From NCBI GenBank assembly GCA_036571765.1, contig BROE01000009.1, positions 6,676,652 to 6,740,651 of the forward strand: a stretch of 64,000 nucleotides of DNA, in the 5' to 3' direction. The translations under genes were made by a program, and so were the position numbers. This stretch comes from Plecoglossus altivelis. Lineage: Eukaryota; Chordata; Actinopteri; Osmeriformes; Plecoglossidae. Position 1 is the first letter of the stretch; the number at the start of each line of letters is the position of its first letter. Below, piece by piece: positions 14,180-26,334 of this stretch. The notes below the pieces were generated by a model. The model ran no database searches, was not told the origin of the DNA, and worked only from the letters and a program-made list of their open reading frames with translations.

Positions 14180-14440
14180 GGCAGTCTGTGTGTGTGAGAC
14201 AGCTATTTATGTGTGTGTTTTTCATGTTTGTGTGTGTGTGTTGATGTCTAGTGTGTGTCTGTGTGTGTGTGTGTGTGTGTTATTCATGTGTGTGTATGTT
14301 TGTGTATGTGTGTGTGCGTCTGGTGTGTGTGTCTGGTGTGTGTCTGGTCATTATGTGTGTGTGTTTTTCATGTGTGTGTGTGTGTATGGTCATTATGTGT
14401 ATGTATGTTGGTGTGTGTTTGCCATGTATGTGTGTTAGAG
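14180..14440. repeat. Compound (GT)n / GTGTGTATG satellite
   Basis: GT runs interleaved with TCATGTGTG, GTCTGGTGTG and GGTCATTATG modules that recur two or three times. It gives spurious Cys/Val frames in all three plus-strand phases. Confidence 0.9.
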
Positions 14441-14489
14441 TGTGTTATTTATGTGATTGGGATTTATTTATGTGTCTGAGATACTCTCC

Positions 14490-15262
14490 AAGTATGCACA
14501 GTTGGCACAGTAGCGCCTGGACACGCCTGCGCAATAATATCGAACCTCACGCACGCGAGAACCGTACATGGACTACAATGGATACAGGCGTTCAAGCGAA
14601 TCTCATGCAGGCGTGACGCTGGCGTTGTGTAGACGTATTTTATTGACCTGCGAATAACGTGTAATAAGCGTCAAATACGCGAAACCTACGCCTACATGGA
14701 CACTACGCCTGACTGATAAATATCAAGGCGTGCGCACAGGCAGCAATCAGGTGCAGCACAGAATAGCCTGCGAACACTTGCCCATCAAGACGCGTGAGGT
14801 CTTGCCTTGGGTTAATATGTTATTCATGCTCCTGTTGTGAGTCAGTGTATATTGACTTATTTGATTATTTAACATTTGAATTATATCGATCCAGTCATAC
14901 AAATAAATGCCATGTAGTACAGACTAAAGTAGTTTACTCTACATAGACACAAGTGTTACAGGTTGACCGATATCTAAGCGTGCGTCGTGTGCTTCGCATA
15001 TTGACACAGAAACGTCTGTGCGCCTAGACGCGAGAGCTTTCGAAAAGGCTTAGCTTTTTTGAAATTCACGCCCTATGACATGTAAAATGCACAAACTCCA
15101 CATATTTATACGCACACCACATTTTCTATGAATCCGTAAGGTGTAGTATTCATCCCGCGCTTTCTAAAACTCGCTAGAGATTAGCCCACGCGTACTTTAG
15201 TCGTATCAGGAAATGTCAGTGCGGTGAACGCACTGCGCAGTTATCCTGGCACTGATTGCACG
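14490..15262. other. CpG-dense repetitive-looking block, possible unclassified mobile element
   Basis: Very rich in ACGCG, GCGTG and ACGCC words. TACATGGAC occurs twice in related contexts (about 14562 and 14692), with several GCCTGCGC and GACGCGAG variants. There is no open frame of note. The density of CpG contrasts with the flanking GT satellites at 14180-14440 and 15290-15362. Some non-autonomous fish DNA transposons have this texture, but I could not define terminal repeats. Confidence 0.35.
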
Positions 15263-15289
15263 CCATAGGTCTCCTCTATTTGTGTGCGT

Positions 15290-15362
15290 GTCTGGCACTT
15301 ATGTGTGTTTGTGTGTGCATAATGAGCACACGTGGGTGTGCGTGTGTGTATGTATGAGCATG
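15290..15362. repeat. Degenerate (GT)n tract
   Basis: GTGTGCGTG, TTTGTGTGTG and GTGTGCGTGTGTGT runs with short interruptions. Confidence 0.8.
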
Positions 15363-15539
15363 TGAAAAGGCCTATATCTTTGTCTGGTCCGGACGTGGAA
15401 GCGATTCTTGTAGTCCTGCACTGACGACGTTCGATCGAGCAGACAGCTCACTTCAAGTCAACTTTACCATCAGACTCGTTGAACAGCAACTCTTTCTGAG
15501 AAGGCCTTCCACCAACCACATCATCCCTGTCATTAGACC

Positions 15540-17480
15540 AATTGCAATTACCATGCCTCATTCTAAGAGAGCAGCTTCAACCTGGCTGAGTTTTAAAGGG
15601 TAACCCCTGGCCTGGAAGCCCCCTAACCTCCTATGGGCTATCTGGTGGTCTTTTCTTTCCCCCGCCCTCTCCACCCCCTCCCACCTTCCCATGCCCCCCC
15701 CCCCCTCTCCGTGGGAGCTAATGGTCTCTCTGAGAGGCCCCCTGGTGAGCAAATAAAGCAGCTCTTTGTGTGTCAGGAAAGTGGGGAAGACCCCTTCTTG
15801 TTGAATACACACACGCAGAGCACTCTCCTTTCTGTCTTTTCCTGCATCTTTCCACGTAAGTGGGCACAAAGAATACATGCAGCCAACGAAGTATTCGTGT
15901 GGCAGCTATCACACCTATGTGAAATACATCATGGCCTTTGGTCCTTTTCTCATATAGACACTCGCATAGTGTGTGTGCTGTCGAAGTGCAGGGTGTGCGG
16001 ATGATGTGTGTGCTACTGTGACAAGAACTAGGCCTCTCCTCACCTATACTTTGCTCTCCTATCCTTACCTCTCCTCCTCGCCATGCCTCGCTTCTTCTTT
16101 TTTCTCTTCTCCACTCCTTTCCATTCATTTCCTCTACTCTCTTCTCCTCTCCTCTCTTCTCTGCTTTCCTTTCCTATCCTATCCTAGCCTCTACTCTCTT
16201 CCACTCTTCTCTATCCTCTCCTCTTCACTTTCTCCAATTAGCAGGGCTGCAGCTGTGCTCCAGCTAGGATCAGAGGCCCTCTCTATTAGCCAAATCCATT
16301 TGTGGAGCAATAGAATGACTCCTGAATCTTTTCTTCCTCGTACGACCCCCCACCCCCTCCTCCCACATACATACACTCACACAGGCTTTCCTCATCCACC
16401 GCACCCACGCACACACAGCACAGGCAACATAGCAAGAAGACATCCTTCTCGTCATATACTCTACTCTCTCTCCATCCCTCTCACTCCCGTTCCCTCTTTC
16501 TCCTCCTCCCTCTTCTGCCCTCTCCCTCCTCCTCCCGCTCTCTCACAGGGGTAAAGACTCTTGGATGTTAACCAAACATCCTCAACGCCATGTCTCTGAT
16601 AGGCTTTTGCATCAATACGCCTTACAGTCTTAGCGTTGATCAGAGGAACGCTTTTCAACATGCCAGCATTGCTGATCTCTGTTCCAATCAAAACATCTGC
16701 AGCTATGAGGCAGTTCTTTTTTTGGACACCAGGTGGCACAATTGCATAGGAGCTAGTGGCAGGATGGAAGGACTCATCCTACCGCCTCCCTTCCCCTCCT
16801 TCACCCCGCCACCCTCCCTCCCCCTCTCCCCTCTTCTTTTCCCCTCCGCCCCCTCCTGCCCTTTCTTCTTTCTCCACCTTTAATGGATTTGGTTGTGTAG
16901 TCTCTTTTTCCCTTTCGGCTGAGGAAACTGTCTTGACCAGAGGGTGAACATTCTGTTCCTTCCCTGTTCACCTGCAGGAAGATGGTGGAGCATTGGTGAG
17001 GTCCTGGGGGAGACGCTGGGGGAGGTGATGGTACGCCTGTGGAGTCCTATAATGAAGTCATGTTTAGAACCTCCCCTACACACACAGCTCTCTCTTGCTC
17101 CCCCACTGTCTCACAATTCCTTCTCCACTCTCTTTCTATCGCTCACTCTCTCTCCCTCTCTGTCTGTCTTCCCTCTTTCCTTGCTCTATCATGATGGCCT
17201 GCGTTTAAGAGAAATTGCAGTGGTTAAAAAGCTCTGTGAGGTGTTCTGCATGGGCATCTGAGTGTCTTTTCATGTTTGTTTGAGGGGTACACTTGACCTC
17301 CCTCTCTCTCTCCCTCTTTCTTCCCCACTCTCTCTACCTCCGTCTGTCTATTTTTTTCTGTCCCTTTTACCTCCCTCCCTCTCCCTTCCTCTCTCTCTTT
17401 CACTCGTACACTCTCTCTCAAGGAGGCAGAAGGAGCAGAAATGGTGGAGAGCTGCTCAAAGCTCTTATTCACAGAGGGCG
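15540..17480. other. Intergenic, pyrimidine-rich, no gene seen
   Basis: CT-rich stretches dominate (about 16030-16235, 16460-16545, 16785-16885, 17080-17180, 17298-17420). Two unique islands stand out: 16230-16330 (contains CCAATTAGCAGGGC and TATTAGCCAAATCC) and 16570-16735 (contains GCGTTGATCAGAGG). Neither has coding potential that I can defend. Reading frames here are Ser/Pro/Leu-rich products of the CT tracts. Confidence 0.6.
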
Positions 17481-17487
17481 GAAGCTT

Positions 17488-17546
17488 GGCTGCTTGCTTG
17501 ACTGGCTGGCTGGGTGCCTGGCTGGCTGGCTGGCTGGCTGGATGGC
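17488..17546. repeat. (GGCT)n tetranucleotide repeat
   Basis: GCTTGCTTGACTGGCTGGCT grading into pure GGCT copies and then GGATGGCTGACC. Confidence 0.85.
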
Positions 17547-17936
17547 TGACCAACTGACAAGCTGACTGACTGACTGCTAGACTGGGTGGCTAATTGGCTA
17601 TCTGGGCATGGCTGATCATCTGATAATCTGATTAACTAACTAGCAGGCCTGACGAAGAGGATACTGTCATAATGACTATGATGCCACCAGACAGTCAAAC
17701 GATGAGATCACAGTTGACCGTGTCTAAGAGGAAAACAGAGGGTGTAGAATGTGCAGACTTCTGACAGCCCTCCACTCAACCCCTGCTCTCCCTGTGACTC
17801 CTCCTCAGATGGACAGAGTGAACCTGACTCAGGGTCAGAGGTCACAGAAATGGGCCATGATACACAGGAAACACCACCAGTACAGGATGGACAGGAAACA
17901 CCAGCAGCATCCCGGCAAGGGATCTTTACAGAGAGC

Positions 17937-18093
17937 TATGAGAGGGAGAGAGAGAGAGAGAGGGAGGGAGGGAGGGAGAGAGGGAAAGAGAGGGAGGGAG
18001 GGAGGGAGAGAGGGAAAGAGGGAGGAAGAGAGAGATAGAACGAGAGGAAGAGAGAGAGAGAGAGAGAGAGAAAGGGAGAGAGAAAGGGAGAGG
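17937..18093. repeat. (GA)n / (GGGA)n purine tract
   Basis: Long purine-only stretch of GAGAGA and GGAGGGAGGGAG blocks, with a duplicated unit containing GAGAGAGGGAAAGAG. Confidence 0.92.
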
Positions 18094-18279
18094 TAACTGC
18101 TCTTAGTTAATGTGGAGTAAACTTTGAATCAGGCCTCCAACTTGCTCTTGTTTAGCTCGTCGTCCCTTTCTCTGAGGATGACGCTGATTGTGAATCCTTT
18201 GTGTCGTCAGGACTTGTCGGGAAGGAGAGGGGTGTGCGGGGGGTGTAGGTGTTTGAAATGGGAAAAAGACAATACAATT

Positions 18280-18600
18280 AAATGATTAGCGCTCGGCGGG
18301 GCTACCAACAATTAAAACTATTATAGAAATTAAAATGGCATTATGTCACAGCGTAAAGCTGATGATACCCGTGTCGTCTTCTTTAAAAGCAATTTTCATA
18401 ATTCCAATAATTGAAATTACGGCATATTCATTCATTTACTGGGTGAGGAGGGCTAAGAGAGGCCACTAATGAAATGCAATCATTAGCATCCAAACAAAGT
18501 AATTGGCTAGTCCTTTATCCTCCCCCGATAGGTGATAAGGCACAATCACCCCCATCACCCCCCTCTATCAAACTGCAGAAACAAGTAATTAAAGCGCACA
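18280..18600. promoter_or_regulatory. Candidate conserved non-coding element, TAAT/ATTA-rich
   Basis: Unique AT-rich DNA between purine and poly-G tracts. It has many homeodomain cores: GATTAGC, ACAATTAAAAC, TAATTGAAATTAC, CACTAATGAAATG, GTAATTGGC, GTAATTAAAGC. There is no coding signal. The density and lack of low complexity suggest an enhancer-type element, possibly for nkx2.1 or nkx2.9; this is inference. Confidence 0.35.
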
Positions 18601-19855
18601 CAAAGATGAGACCAGCGCAGCTCCTGTGCTGTGCACCTCTGAAAACAGCTCTGATTGCCTTGATTAGAGACCTTACTGTACCCTTTGATTTTGTTTATGG
18701 ATACTCTCACGCTCCCCAAGAGAAGGATGAGAGGGGGTGGGGGAAGGGGAGGTGTGTGTGTGCATGTGTGTGTGCACGGGGGGGGGGGGGTTTTGAAAAG
18801 TAAACCTTGACTAACACACTTAAGGGGCTCATCTGGGTGACCAGAAACGTAACGAATGGTGTGAAATTGTTTGACTATTCAAGCTGACGGTCAAAGGAAG
18901 GGGTGGGGGGAGGGTCTGTTGGAAGTGTGTGTCTGATAGTATTCTGATTACATTCTGTGGACCATCAGTTCTATCTGACGAAGTTTGAATTATCATATGC
19001 TATATTTCTGATGTGAATTGTACTCTATGCAGTCAATGTCCTTAAAGAAGCCACCGTTTATGAAGCACAAAATGTACAATATACTGTTTATCTAGAAATA
19101 CAGAAATCCTTCTTTAGACTCTTGACAAGCTTACGCCCAAGTTCTTCATAAGATCTGTAAAGACTTGTAACCTGTGACAATTCCAAATTGCCTCCTGGGT
19201 AGAGAGGTAGAATGAGAAATGAGGTTGAGAGATGAGGGGAAAGGTTGTAAAGGTTAGGAGGAGAAGGTGGGGAAGATGGCTGCGTGGAGAGTCTTGAGAA
19301 AAAGAGCCCTTGTTGCTTTTTCTCAAGTGGCTTTTTCCTCCTTCTCCCTCTCTCTTTCAGGCTCTCTCATTCTGCCTCTCTCATTCTGACTCTCTCTTTC
19401 TCCCTCTCTCTTTCTGTGTCTCTCTTTCGGCCTCTCTCTTTCTCTCTCCCATCCTTCTACTCTCCCGGTCCTTGGCCAACTCCTCAGAACGTTGGCCCTG
19501 AGATGAGCATGCCCCCCCCCCACACCAGCCCCCTGCACGTCAACCTCATCCCTCACCCCCCACCCATCCTCCCGATCTAGGGAGCTTCATTAGAACCCCC
19601 CTGAGGGGAGTCAAGAACATAATGCAAGGGCCCACCCACTGAAAGAAGAACCTGCCAGAACCTTTCATACTTTCTCACTTCTTTTCATTAACACCCTGCA
19701 TCCTGCTCACCTTCTTCCCTCCCTCCCTCCCTCCCCTCTCTTCCTCCCTCCTTCGATCCACTCATCTTCAGCAGCCTGGTTCCTCTCAAGGTGCTTGGCT
19801 GTCCCTCCACTGCCTAGCGGGAAGTCGTTGTGCTGGAGGTGATGCACGTTTTCCC
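18600..19855. other. Intergenic, no gene seen
   Basis: Contains a GT/poly-G run (about 18752-18791), unique AT-rich DNA (18830-19130), a CT-rich stretch (19325-19460), a poly-C run near 19512 and a (CCCT)n run (19715-19745). No frame looks coding. Confidence 0.6.
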
Positions 19856-20278
19856 CTCCTCTCCTGTCCACTCCTGTCCTCTTCTATCCTTTTCTCTCCT
19901 ATCCTCTCCTGTCTGCTCCGGGCCCTATCCTATCCTCTCCTGTCCTCTCCTCTCCAATTCTGTCCTCTCCTGTCCTCTCCTGTCTTCTCCTATCCTTTCC
20001 TGTCCTCTCCTATACTCCCCTCTATTGTCCTTTCCTATCCTCCCCTGTCTTCTCCAGTCCATTCCTGTCCTCTCCTATTCTGTCCACTCCTATTTTCTCC
20101 TGTCCTCTCCTATCCTCTCCTATCCTCTCATGTTCACTCCTGTTCTATCTGCTCCTATACTCTCCTGTCTTCTCCTATCTTCTCTTGTCCAGTCCTCTTT
20201 TGTCCTCACCTGTCCCATTCTCTTTTGTCCTCTCCTGTCCTCTCTTCTCCTGTCCTCTCCTGTCCTCTTTGCTTCTCT
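19856..20278. repeat. Pyrimidine minisatellite (CTCCTGTCCT-type)
   Basis: Over 400 bp of nearly pure plus-strand pyrimidine built from CTCCTGTCCTCTCCTATCCT modules and variants. It creates a 284-residue Ser/Leu/Pro frame that is an artefact of the repeat. Confidence 0.9.
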
Positions 20279-20279
20279 C

Positions 20280-21480
20280 CCTTCCACCTTTAGCTCCTAC
20301 AACCAGGACGCAGAGCAAAAACCTCATCCTCTCTCATACCCTCAGCCTCTCCATCTCCTCTGTGACCTGCCAACCTCAAGTTCCTGCATCACCAAGACCA
20401 ATGTGCTTCATTGCTGCCTGTGGCCTTTTCCTCAGGATGGCCCATGTTTCTCATTCCTGTGGGAAAATGGGAAAACCGTCCTTGGTTTGCTTTTCTTCTG
20501 TCAAGGGAATCGATTCTCTTTTCAGCACACTGGATCTGACCCTGTTAAGTGTGTCTTCTGGTTGTTGCAGGGGGGCCGTGTTCAGTGTGCTGATGGCCAC
20601 AGGCAATTACCTGGCATACACACACATGAAGACACACACATAAACACGAACACCCGCACACACTTCAGATCTTGTAACCCATGAGGCTGGTTGGGATTGG
20701 GGCACAGGATGTTAGAAACTGGAACATTCAGGATCTTACAGGTTCCCATGAATGTTCCAAGCTGCCAGGGACTTTGATGGCAAAAGACTGAAAAACAAAG
20801 ACAGAGGAAGTTGAAAGCGTCTCGTGTCTGAAAACTTGCATGACAATGTGACCGAGCTCGACCACAGCCTGTTAACAACCCTGGTTGGGACAGAACTGTT
20901 GGACTGTGTTCTCTTTCTACCATGAGTCTTTCATTTCTCACAACCACTATCTCAATACTCTTTAATTGCACATGATTTTCACTTGTTGGTATCTCACACC
21001 TGATACAAAAAAGACACAGAAAGTCTTGAAAAGGCAAAATGAGAAAAGACGGATGAGAAAAGAACGAAGAATGTGTTTGATTAGCTGAAGTTTGCTGTTG
21101 GCGACGTATCGTCTGAGAGTGGAGGCCATTGTGTTCATCGAGCCTGCACAAACCTTACAGAGAACGGAAGGAGGGAAAAAAGAAAAGAGGGAAACATGCA
21201 CACTGACATTTCTTAATCAAATACGGCAATCAGGAGACTAACCAACAGTATGCCATTTACAATCCATCTTAATTCATAATCAAAAACGGTGAAAAACGAA
21301 GGAGAAATGGAGACAGAGGGTGGGGGGAGGGGGGTGTCGGAGGGAGAGAAAGAGAGAGAGAAAGAGAGAGGGAAATTGAGAGGGGCAAAAATCCAGGTCA
21401 TTACATTTCTTTTTACTGCCCCGATGAGAGTGATGTAAAATTAATCAGTGGCCATTAGGCTGTATTTACTCACCACAGCA
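20280..21480. other. Intergenic, no gene seen
   Basis: Mostly unique sequence with a short CA run (20615-20665) and a GA-rich run (21300-21385). Frames in it continue from the neighbouring pyrimidine repeat and match nothing I recognise. Confidence 0.55.
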
Positions 21481-21484
21481 GGGG

Positions 21485-21830
21485 CTTGGATCTTTCTCCT
21501 TCTCTCTTTCCTCTCTTCTCTCTCTCCTTCTCTATCTCTCCTTCTCTCTCACTCCCCGCTCTCCTTCCCTATCTCTCATCATTCTCTCTCCTTCTATCGT
21601 TCTCCTCTCATTTTGTCTCTCTCCTTCTATCACTCTCCCCTCTCCCCTTCTATCACCCTCCTCTTTCTCCTTCTCTTTCTCTTTTTCTACCATTCTCCTC
21701 TCTCTCCGTCTCCCTCTCCTTCACTCTTTTGTATTCTCTCCCTCCTCTCTATTTCTCTCCTCTTTTACTCTCTTTCTCTCACCCATCTCTCTCCTTTCCT
21801 CTCCTCTCGTTCTTTCTCTCTCTGTGCATG
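21485..21830. repeat. (CT)n-rich low-complexity block
   Basis: TCTCTCC and TTCTATC modules over about 350 bp, followed at 21855-21945 by a (GT)n-rich stretch. Confidence 0.88.
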
Positions 21831-22169
21831 TGCATCTCGAGTGTGTCTATGCATAAGAGTAAGTCTGTGTGTGTGATGTCCGTGTGCATACCTGTTTGTG
21901 TCCTTGTGTGTGTGTGAGTGTGATGTGTGTGTGTGAGTCCCAGGAAGGTAACAGAAGGTGGATGTCCACCCTTTTGACTCCACAGTCCCGGCAGGTTCTG
22001 TCACCTAAATCAGAGTGTGTAAATGTGAGGATATGCTCTCTTGTGCTCACTGTTGACTCAGTACTCAGACCAGAGAAGAGACACAACTCTCTGCTAATGT
22101 ACTTAAGCCATAACTCACCCTCCAGATCTGCTCTACCAGCTGGCTCTCATTCTGCTGCCCAGGGTGGCA

Positions 22170-22385
22170 GGGGGGAAGAGAAGGGAGAGAGATGGAGGAG
22201 TGGAAGGGCAGAGGGAAAGAAAGGGAAAGGGAGAGAGAGAGGATGTAAGGAAAGGTGGTGGAGGGTGGGAGGCAGGGGGAGATGGGGAGGAGAAAGAGAG
22301 AGAGAGAAACAGAGGGCAGTGGAGGATAAGAAGAGGTGGGACGGGGCTGGGCTCGGCTGGGAGGGGAAGAAGGTTGGAGGGGAGG
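22170..22385. repeat. GA-rich low-complexity block
   Basis: GGAGAGAGA and GGGAAAG modules; purine-rich on the plus strand. Confidence 0.85.
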
Positions 22386-22389
22386 AGTC

Positions 22390-24190
22390 TATCAAACCTA
22401 AAAGTACAGTTGTTTGTGATTTATGAAGCCTGTGATTGGTTGGTGATCCTCCAGGTGAGTCGGCTGTTCAAAGGCCCTGGCCCAAGCTGCCATTACAGCA
22501 CAGCCCTCTTTAAACAACTGATAGCAGCACAAAGGATCCAGGGAATACTTTCTGTGAGCGATACGAGCAAATAGTTGATGATGTTTACCCAAGATTACAA
22601 GGTCTCACCGCCAAAGCAGTCTGTCCTGGTGAGAGAAAGAGCCAAAGAGAAGAATGGGGAAAAAAGAACAAAAGATGGGCCAATGAGAGCTGTGGTCGTT
22701 TGGTCACTTTGTTGTTTCGTTGTTTGTTGGGTGTGCCAGAAGACTGCAGGAATGTTGTGCTTAGAAGCGGTCAATCATTTGCCTGGTCTGGGACCATAGC
22801 TAGCTGGAGCCATGGTCAGCAACCCTGAGGAACTGGTTAACTTCTGTTACAACCACAGTCCCACAGTTCCAGTAACTCACCTGTTTTTAGTTTTTTTTTT
22901 GCATTACAAGTAATAAGGGCATAATCAGAAGGGAACACAGATATCAAGTAATGAGCACTGACTCTTGTTATTACCATTTTTGACAATCACGATGATAATG
23001 TTTTTAATGCTTTTCTATAATAATTTAACTATAATAATGACTCTTGACACGGTTAGCACAACATTCGTCTTCTCAGGCTTCTTAATAAATACATTTCTTG
23101 TTGCTTTGACACAAATTGCATACATTAAACATACATTTAAAATGCTTGACCTTCTATTACACACAGGGTCAACCAAGACCAAAACAATGGATTTTTACTG
23201 CCCAATTTACAAATGCTTTCACACTATATGGCAAAACAGAGAGCATCAGGTTCTAAACTGAACTCACAGTATTAGCTAAGAAGTGAACAGCTGTTCATAT
23301 TTGGAATTGAAACACAAATACTGTATATCCCTTGTATGTTATGAGATGGCTTGTGAGAAACAGCTGGCAGAAGTATACAAATAAATCACAGCTGATTCCC
23401 AACTAGGAAACACTCCAGTTTTGAGGATCTTTCAGTTGCATGGCCATGTGGTATATAAGTAGGACATCTTTGGGTGGATCTTGTGTGGAAAAGGCTACAT
23501 TACATATTTCATGGACTAATGTGCTGTTGCACATGAAGCCTTTACTGCAGTAATTATGTTTCTGTCTTCTGTAAAGCTGATCCAAGTTGGGTCATTTATT
23601 TTTGTTCTGAACTTCTGCAGCAAAAGAAACTAAATGCATCCATTTACTCAACTCTCAAAAATGCTGACAGGCTTGAAAAGAAACTGCATTGCAAAACACA
23701 ATCTATAATCCATATACTGAGAAACCTGACACATAAAAGAAGGCTGTTTCTGCCATTCCATCTGACATTAGTGTTTTTATGACATTGTGCTATGATTATT
23801 AGTACAACATATATAATAACATGTTTGTGTTTTAGCATTCATATATACAAATGTATATGTATTACTAATATATATACAAGTATTGTTTTTTGTGTATTAT
23901 TCTGTTATGAAAATCTATGTTGGCGTTTTGCCAATTATGTGTCGGAGGTGTGTTGGTGCGTTGTTGTTTTTTTCATTGTTAAAGTATTAAAATAAATTTC
24001 ATAGCGATTCTAAAACTCTGTCAGAATTACGTAACGAGCAATTACATATTGTATTCATATACAAATATTGAATGTGTTTTGTTTACAGTGCACTTTCTTT
24101 CAATTGTGCTGTTACATAGTCATAACATAATCTGTACCAGTGTATGTGTAGTGTGTGCTTGTATGTGGCTTGTGTGGTGTTGTAGTGTCT
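22390..24190. other. AT-rich intergenic stretch, no gene seen
   Basis: Unique AT-rich DNA. It includes an AATAAA near 23990, but no exon can be tied to it. Short open frames lack any recognisable domain. Confidence 0.5.
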
Positions 24191-24199
24191 GTGTGTTGT

Positions 24200-24450
24200 G
24201 TGAGCAGTAATAATAATAATAATATATAGGTTTTCTATAGAGCTTTTCAAAATTAAGTCAAAGATTCTTTACAAAGACAAAAAGAGACCTAACGACACAC
24301 AGACAACACAGGACAAAACAGGAACACATAAGCGGTTGTTTGCACAGTGGAAAAGGTGAGTTAGAAGTTGATTTTTGAATGTTTGTAGTGAGTTTAAGTT
24401 ACTGATACGGAGGGGGAGAGTTTTCCAAAGTGTGGGGGCGGCGACGGAAA
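24200..24450. repeat. Interspersed-repeat fragment (class unassigned)
   Basis: Starts with (AAT)n, then TTTCTATAGAGCTTTTCAAA and a CAAAGATTCTTTACAAAGAC motif, and ends near TTTTCCAAAGTGTGGGGGCG. These words recall an abundant fish repeat carrying an AGCGCTTTTC / GCGCTTTACA motif pair. A GT-rich run follows (24460-24595). Confidence 0.4.
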
Positions 24451-25164
24451 ATGATCAGTGTGTATAGTTTGTGTATAGTTGTGGTGTTTGTGTGTGGTGT
24501 ATAGTTGTGGTGTATGTGTGTAGAGTGCATACTGTGGTATGTTTAGTGGTGACAGTGTGCAGTGTGTGCATGTGTTGTGCAGCGGTGTGTGTGTGTGATC
24601 CTGCTGCTCTGTCCTCACTGTCATCTGTCCCCTTAGCCCCTCTCCAGACAGGGAGAATCTGGAAAGTTTCAGGCCAGCAAGCACATGTGTAGAAGCACGC
24701 CTTGGTGATGTGGAGAGGGCGAGAGACTTGCCAATTAAACCTCACAAAGGTTACAATGAACACTCGGCAGGCGAAGTGACTGTCAACACTTGAAGCGTGG
24801 AGCATGTCTCACTCACAGTCCTCCCCATCACCTTCTGCCTCCTGTCTTCACAGGAAGTGAGCAAACAAGCCCCTCACCAGGAGGATGGAGTTGCAGGAAA
24901 ATTATTCATGACTTGCATTTTCGATTTCCTTCATTGACAGTTAATCATGCCGAGTAGACGATTCCACCGTGACTGTTGTGGGGTGAAAGAACAGGGTAGA
25001 GGGATGAGGAAGTACCTGAACATGTGCCAGTGGGCGTGTCTGTGTGTGTCAGGGGGTGTGTGTCAGGGTGTGTTGGGCTGTTCCAGGGTGTCTGTGGTAG
25101 GTGTGTGAGGAGTGTGTGAGAGCAGGGGTGGGCGTGGGAGGGTGTTGAGATGTGCTTTCTGACT

Positions 25165-25252
25165 ACATCAGAGAGAGAGACAGAGGAAGAGGGAGAGGGA
25201 GAGCAAAAACGGGAGAGAGAGATTGTGGGGGGAGAGAGAGAGAGAGAGTCAA
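25165..25252. repeat. (GA)n-rich tract
   Basis: Interrupted GAGAGA runs, preceded by a GTGTGTGT stretch (25035-25140). Confidence 0.85.
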
Positions 25253-25324
25253 ACAGGGATGAGCTGCCATTCAGCTGATGGATCCCCAGAGAACTGCAGC
25301 TGATTCCAGAAGGAACGTGTAATT

Positions 25325-25520
25325 TTCTCATTTCCTCCACAAGCGCTCGGCCCTACACCAATTAGCAGGGGGCGCTGACCTCGCCTGCCTGTCGCCAATG
25401 CGCCTTGTGGCGGGCTCCAATCAGACACTCGCTCCGTTTCCCCGCCATCAAATCAAAGCTGCCATACATAATTCATCCACCTGAGAGCAGAATGGGGGGG
25501 TTCATTAGAAGCTCTCTCCA
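25325..25520. promoter_or_regulatory. Candidate conserved non-coding element
   Basis: Unique GC-moderate block between purine and pyrimidine tracts, with CCAATTAGCAGGGGGCGCTG, TCCAATCAGACAC and CATACATAATTCATCC. The GGGGGCGC core also resembles a CTCF-type word. It has no open frame. Confidence 0.3.
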
Positions 25521-25529
25521 GCACTGAGA

Positions 25530-26330
25530 GTATGATTATAGATTCATTTGTACTCTTAGACTTTACTTCATAACAACTGGATGGGTTCACTCGCTCTTTC
25601 TCTCAGTCTCTCTGTCTCTCTCCATCTCTGTTCCTCCCTCCCTTACTCACACACACCTTCTCATTCTCTCTCTTTCCATCTCTCTCGCTCTTGTTTTGCT
25701 TTCTTTTCTATCTCAAAATTTTCCCTCTCATAAGAATAAAAGTGTTAACGCAGCACAAATGGTTTGGTTGTTGTGGTGAGTTGATTGATATTTGCACCCT
25801 TGGGAATGAATCATCCTACATTGTTAAATACCACTGAAAGTGGCCCTAACCCTTTTGACATTTGGTGAAGGAATTCAAACTTTGAAATACTGATTGTCGC
25901 ATATTAACGTTGGATTGGAATGTCTTGAATTTTCTGTGCTAGAGTTGATGACTGTTGTACTCGATTTGTTTGAAGGAGTGTGCCAATGACAAAGGAGTTA
26001 TGGGACAGCTGCATGTCTATTGTGATTGTGGATGAACCAATTACTTTGAGAGCATGGATTGTTGGATGGTGCATTGAAGGATGTTCTGGGGAGTTCAGAG
26101 CCATCACACTGACCTCTGTTCAGCTGGGTAGTGTTGGACTCTCTGGTTCCACCCTAGGATCTGTATGGAATTTGTCTTTGTGTTATTATGTTGCTGTCAT
26201 ACTGTGTCAAGCTCTCAATGCTACAATCCCAACAATCAATAAAATGTCCAGGTTCAATAAATGATCATAATCGGATGTTGAAACAAAAATGAACTTTCCA
26301 TTTCATTACTCAAGTAGAGTATAACTCCCA
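25530..26330. other. Intergenic, no gene seen
   Basis: A CT-rich run (25590-25700) and then unique AT-rich DNA. Frames near 25904-26264 on both strands have no recognisable domain or splice context. Confidence 0.5.
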
Positions 26331-26334
26331 TAAA

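Noticed and set aside
17749..18096. Plus-strand frames with an acidic DGQSEPDSGSEV-like start
   Set aside because: They run into the (GA)n tract, match no family I know, and have no exon neighbours; not enough to call a gene.
19830..20684. 284-residue plus-strand open frame
   Set aside because: Its first half is a pure translation of the CTCCTGTCCT minisatellite; no domain, no splice context.
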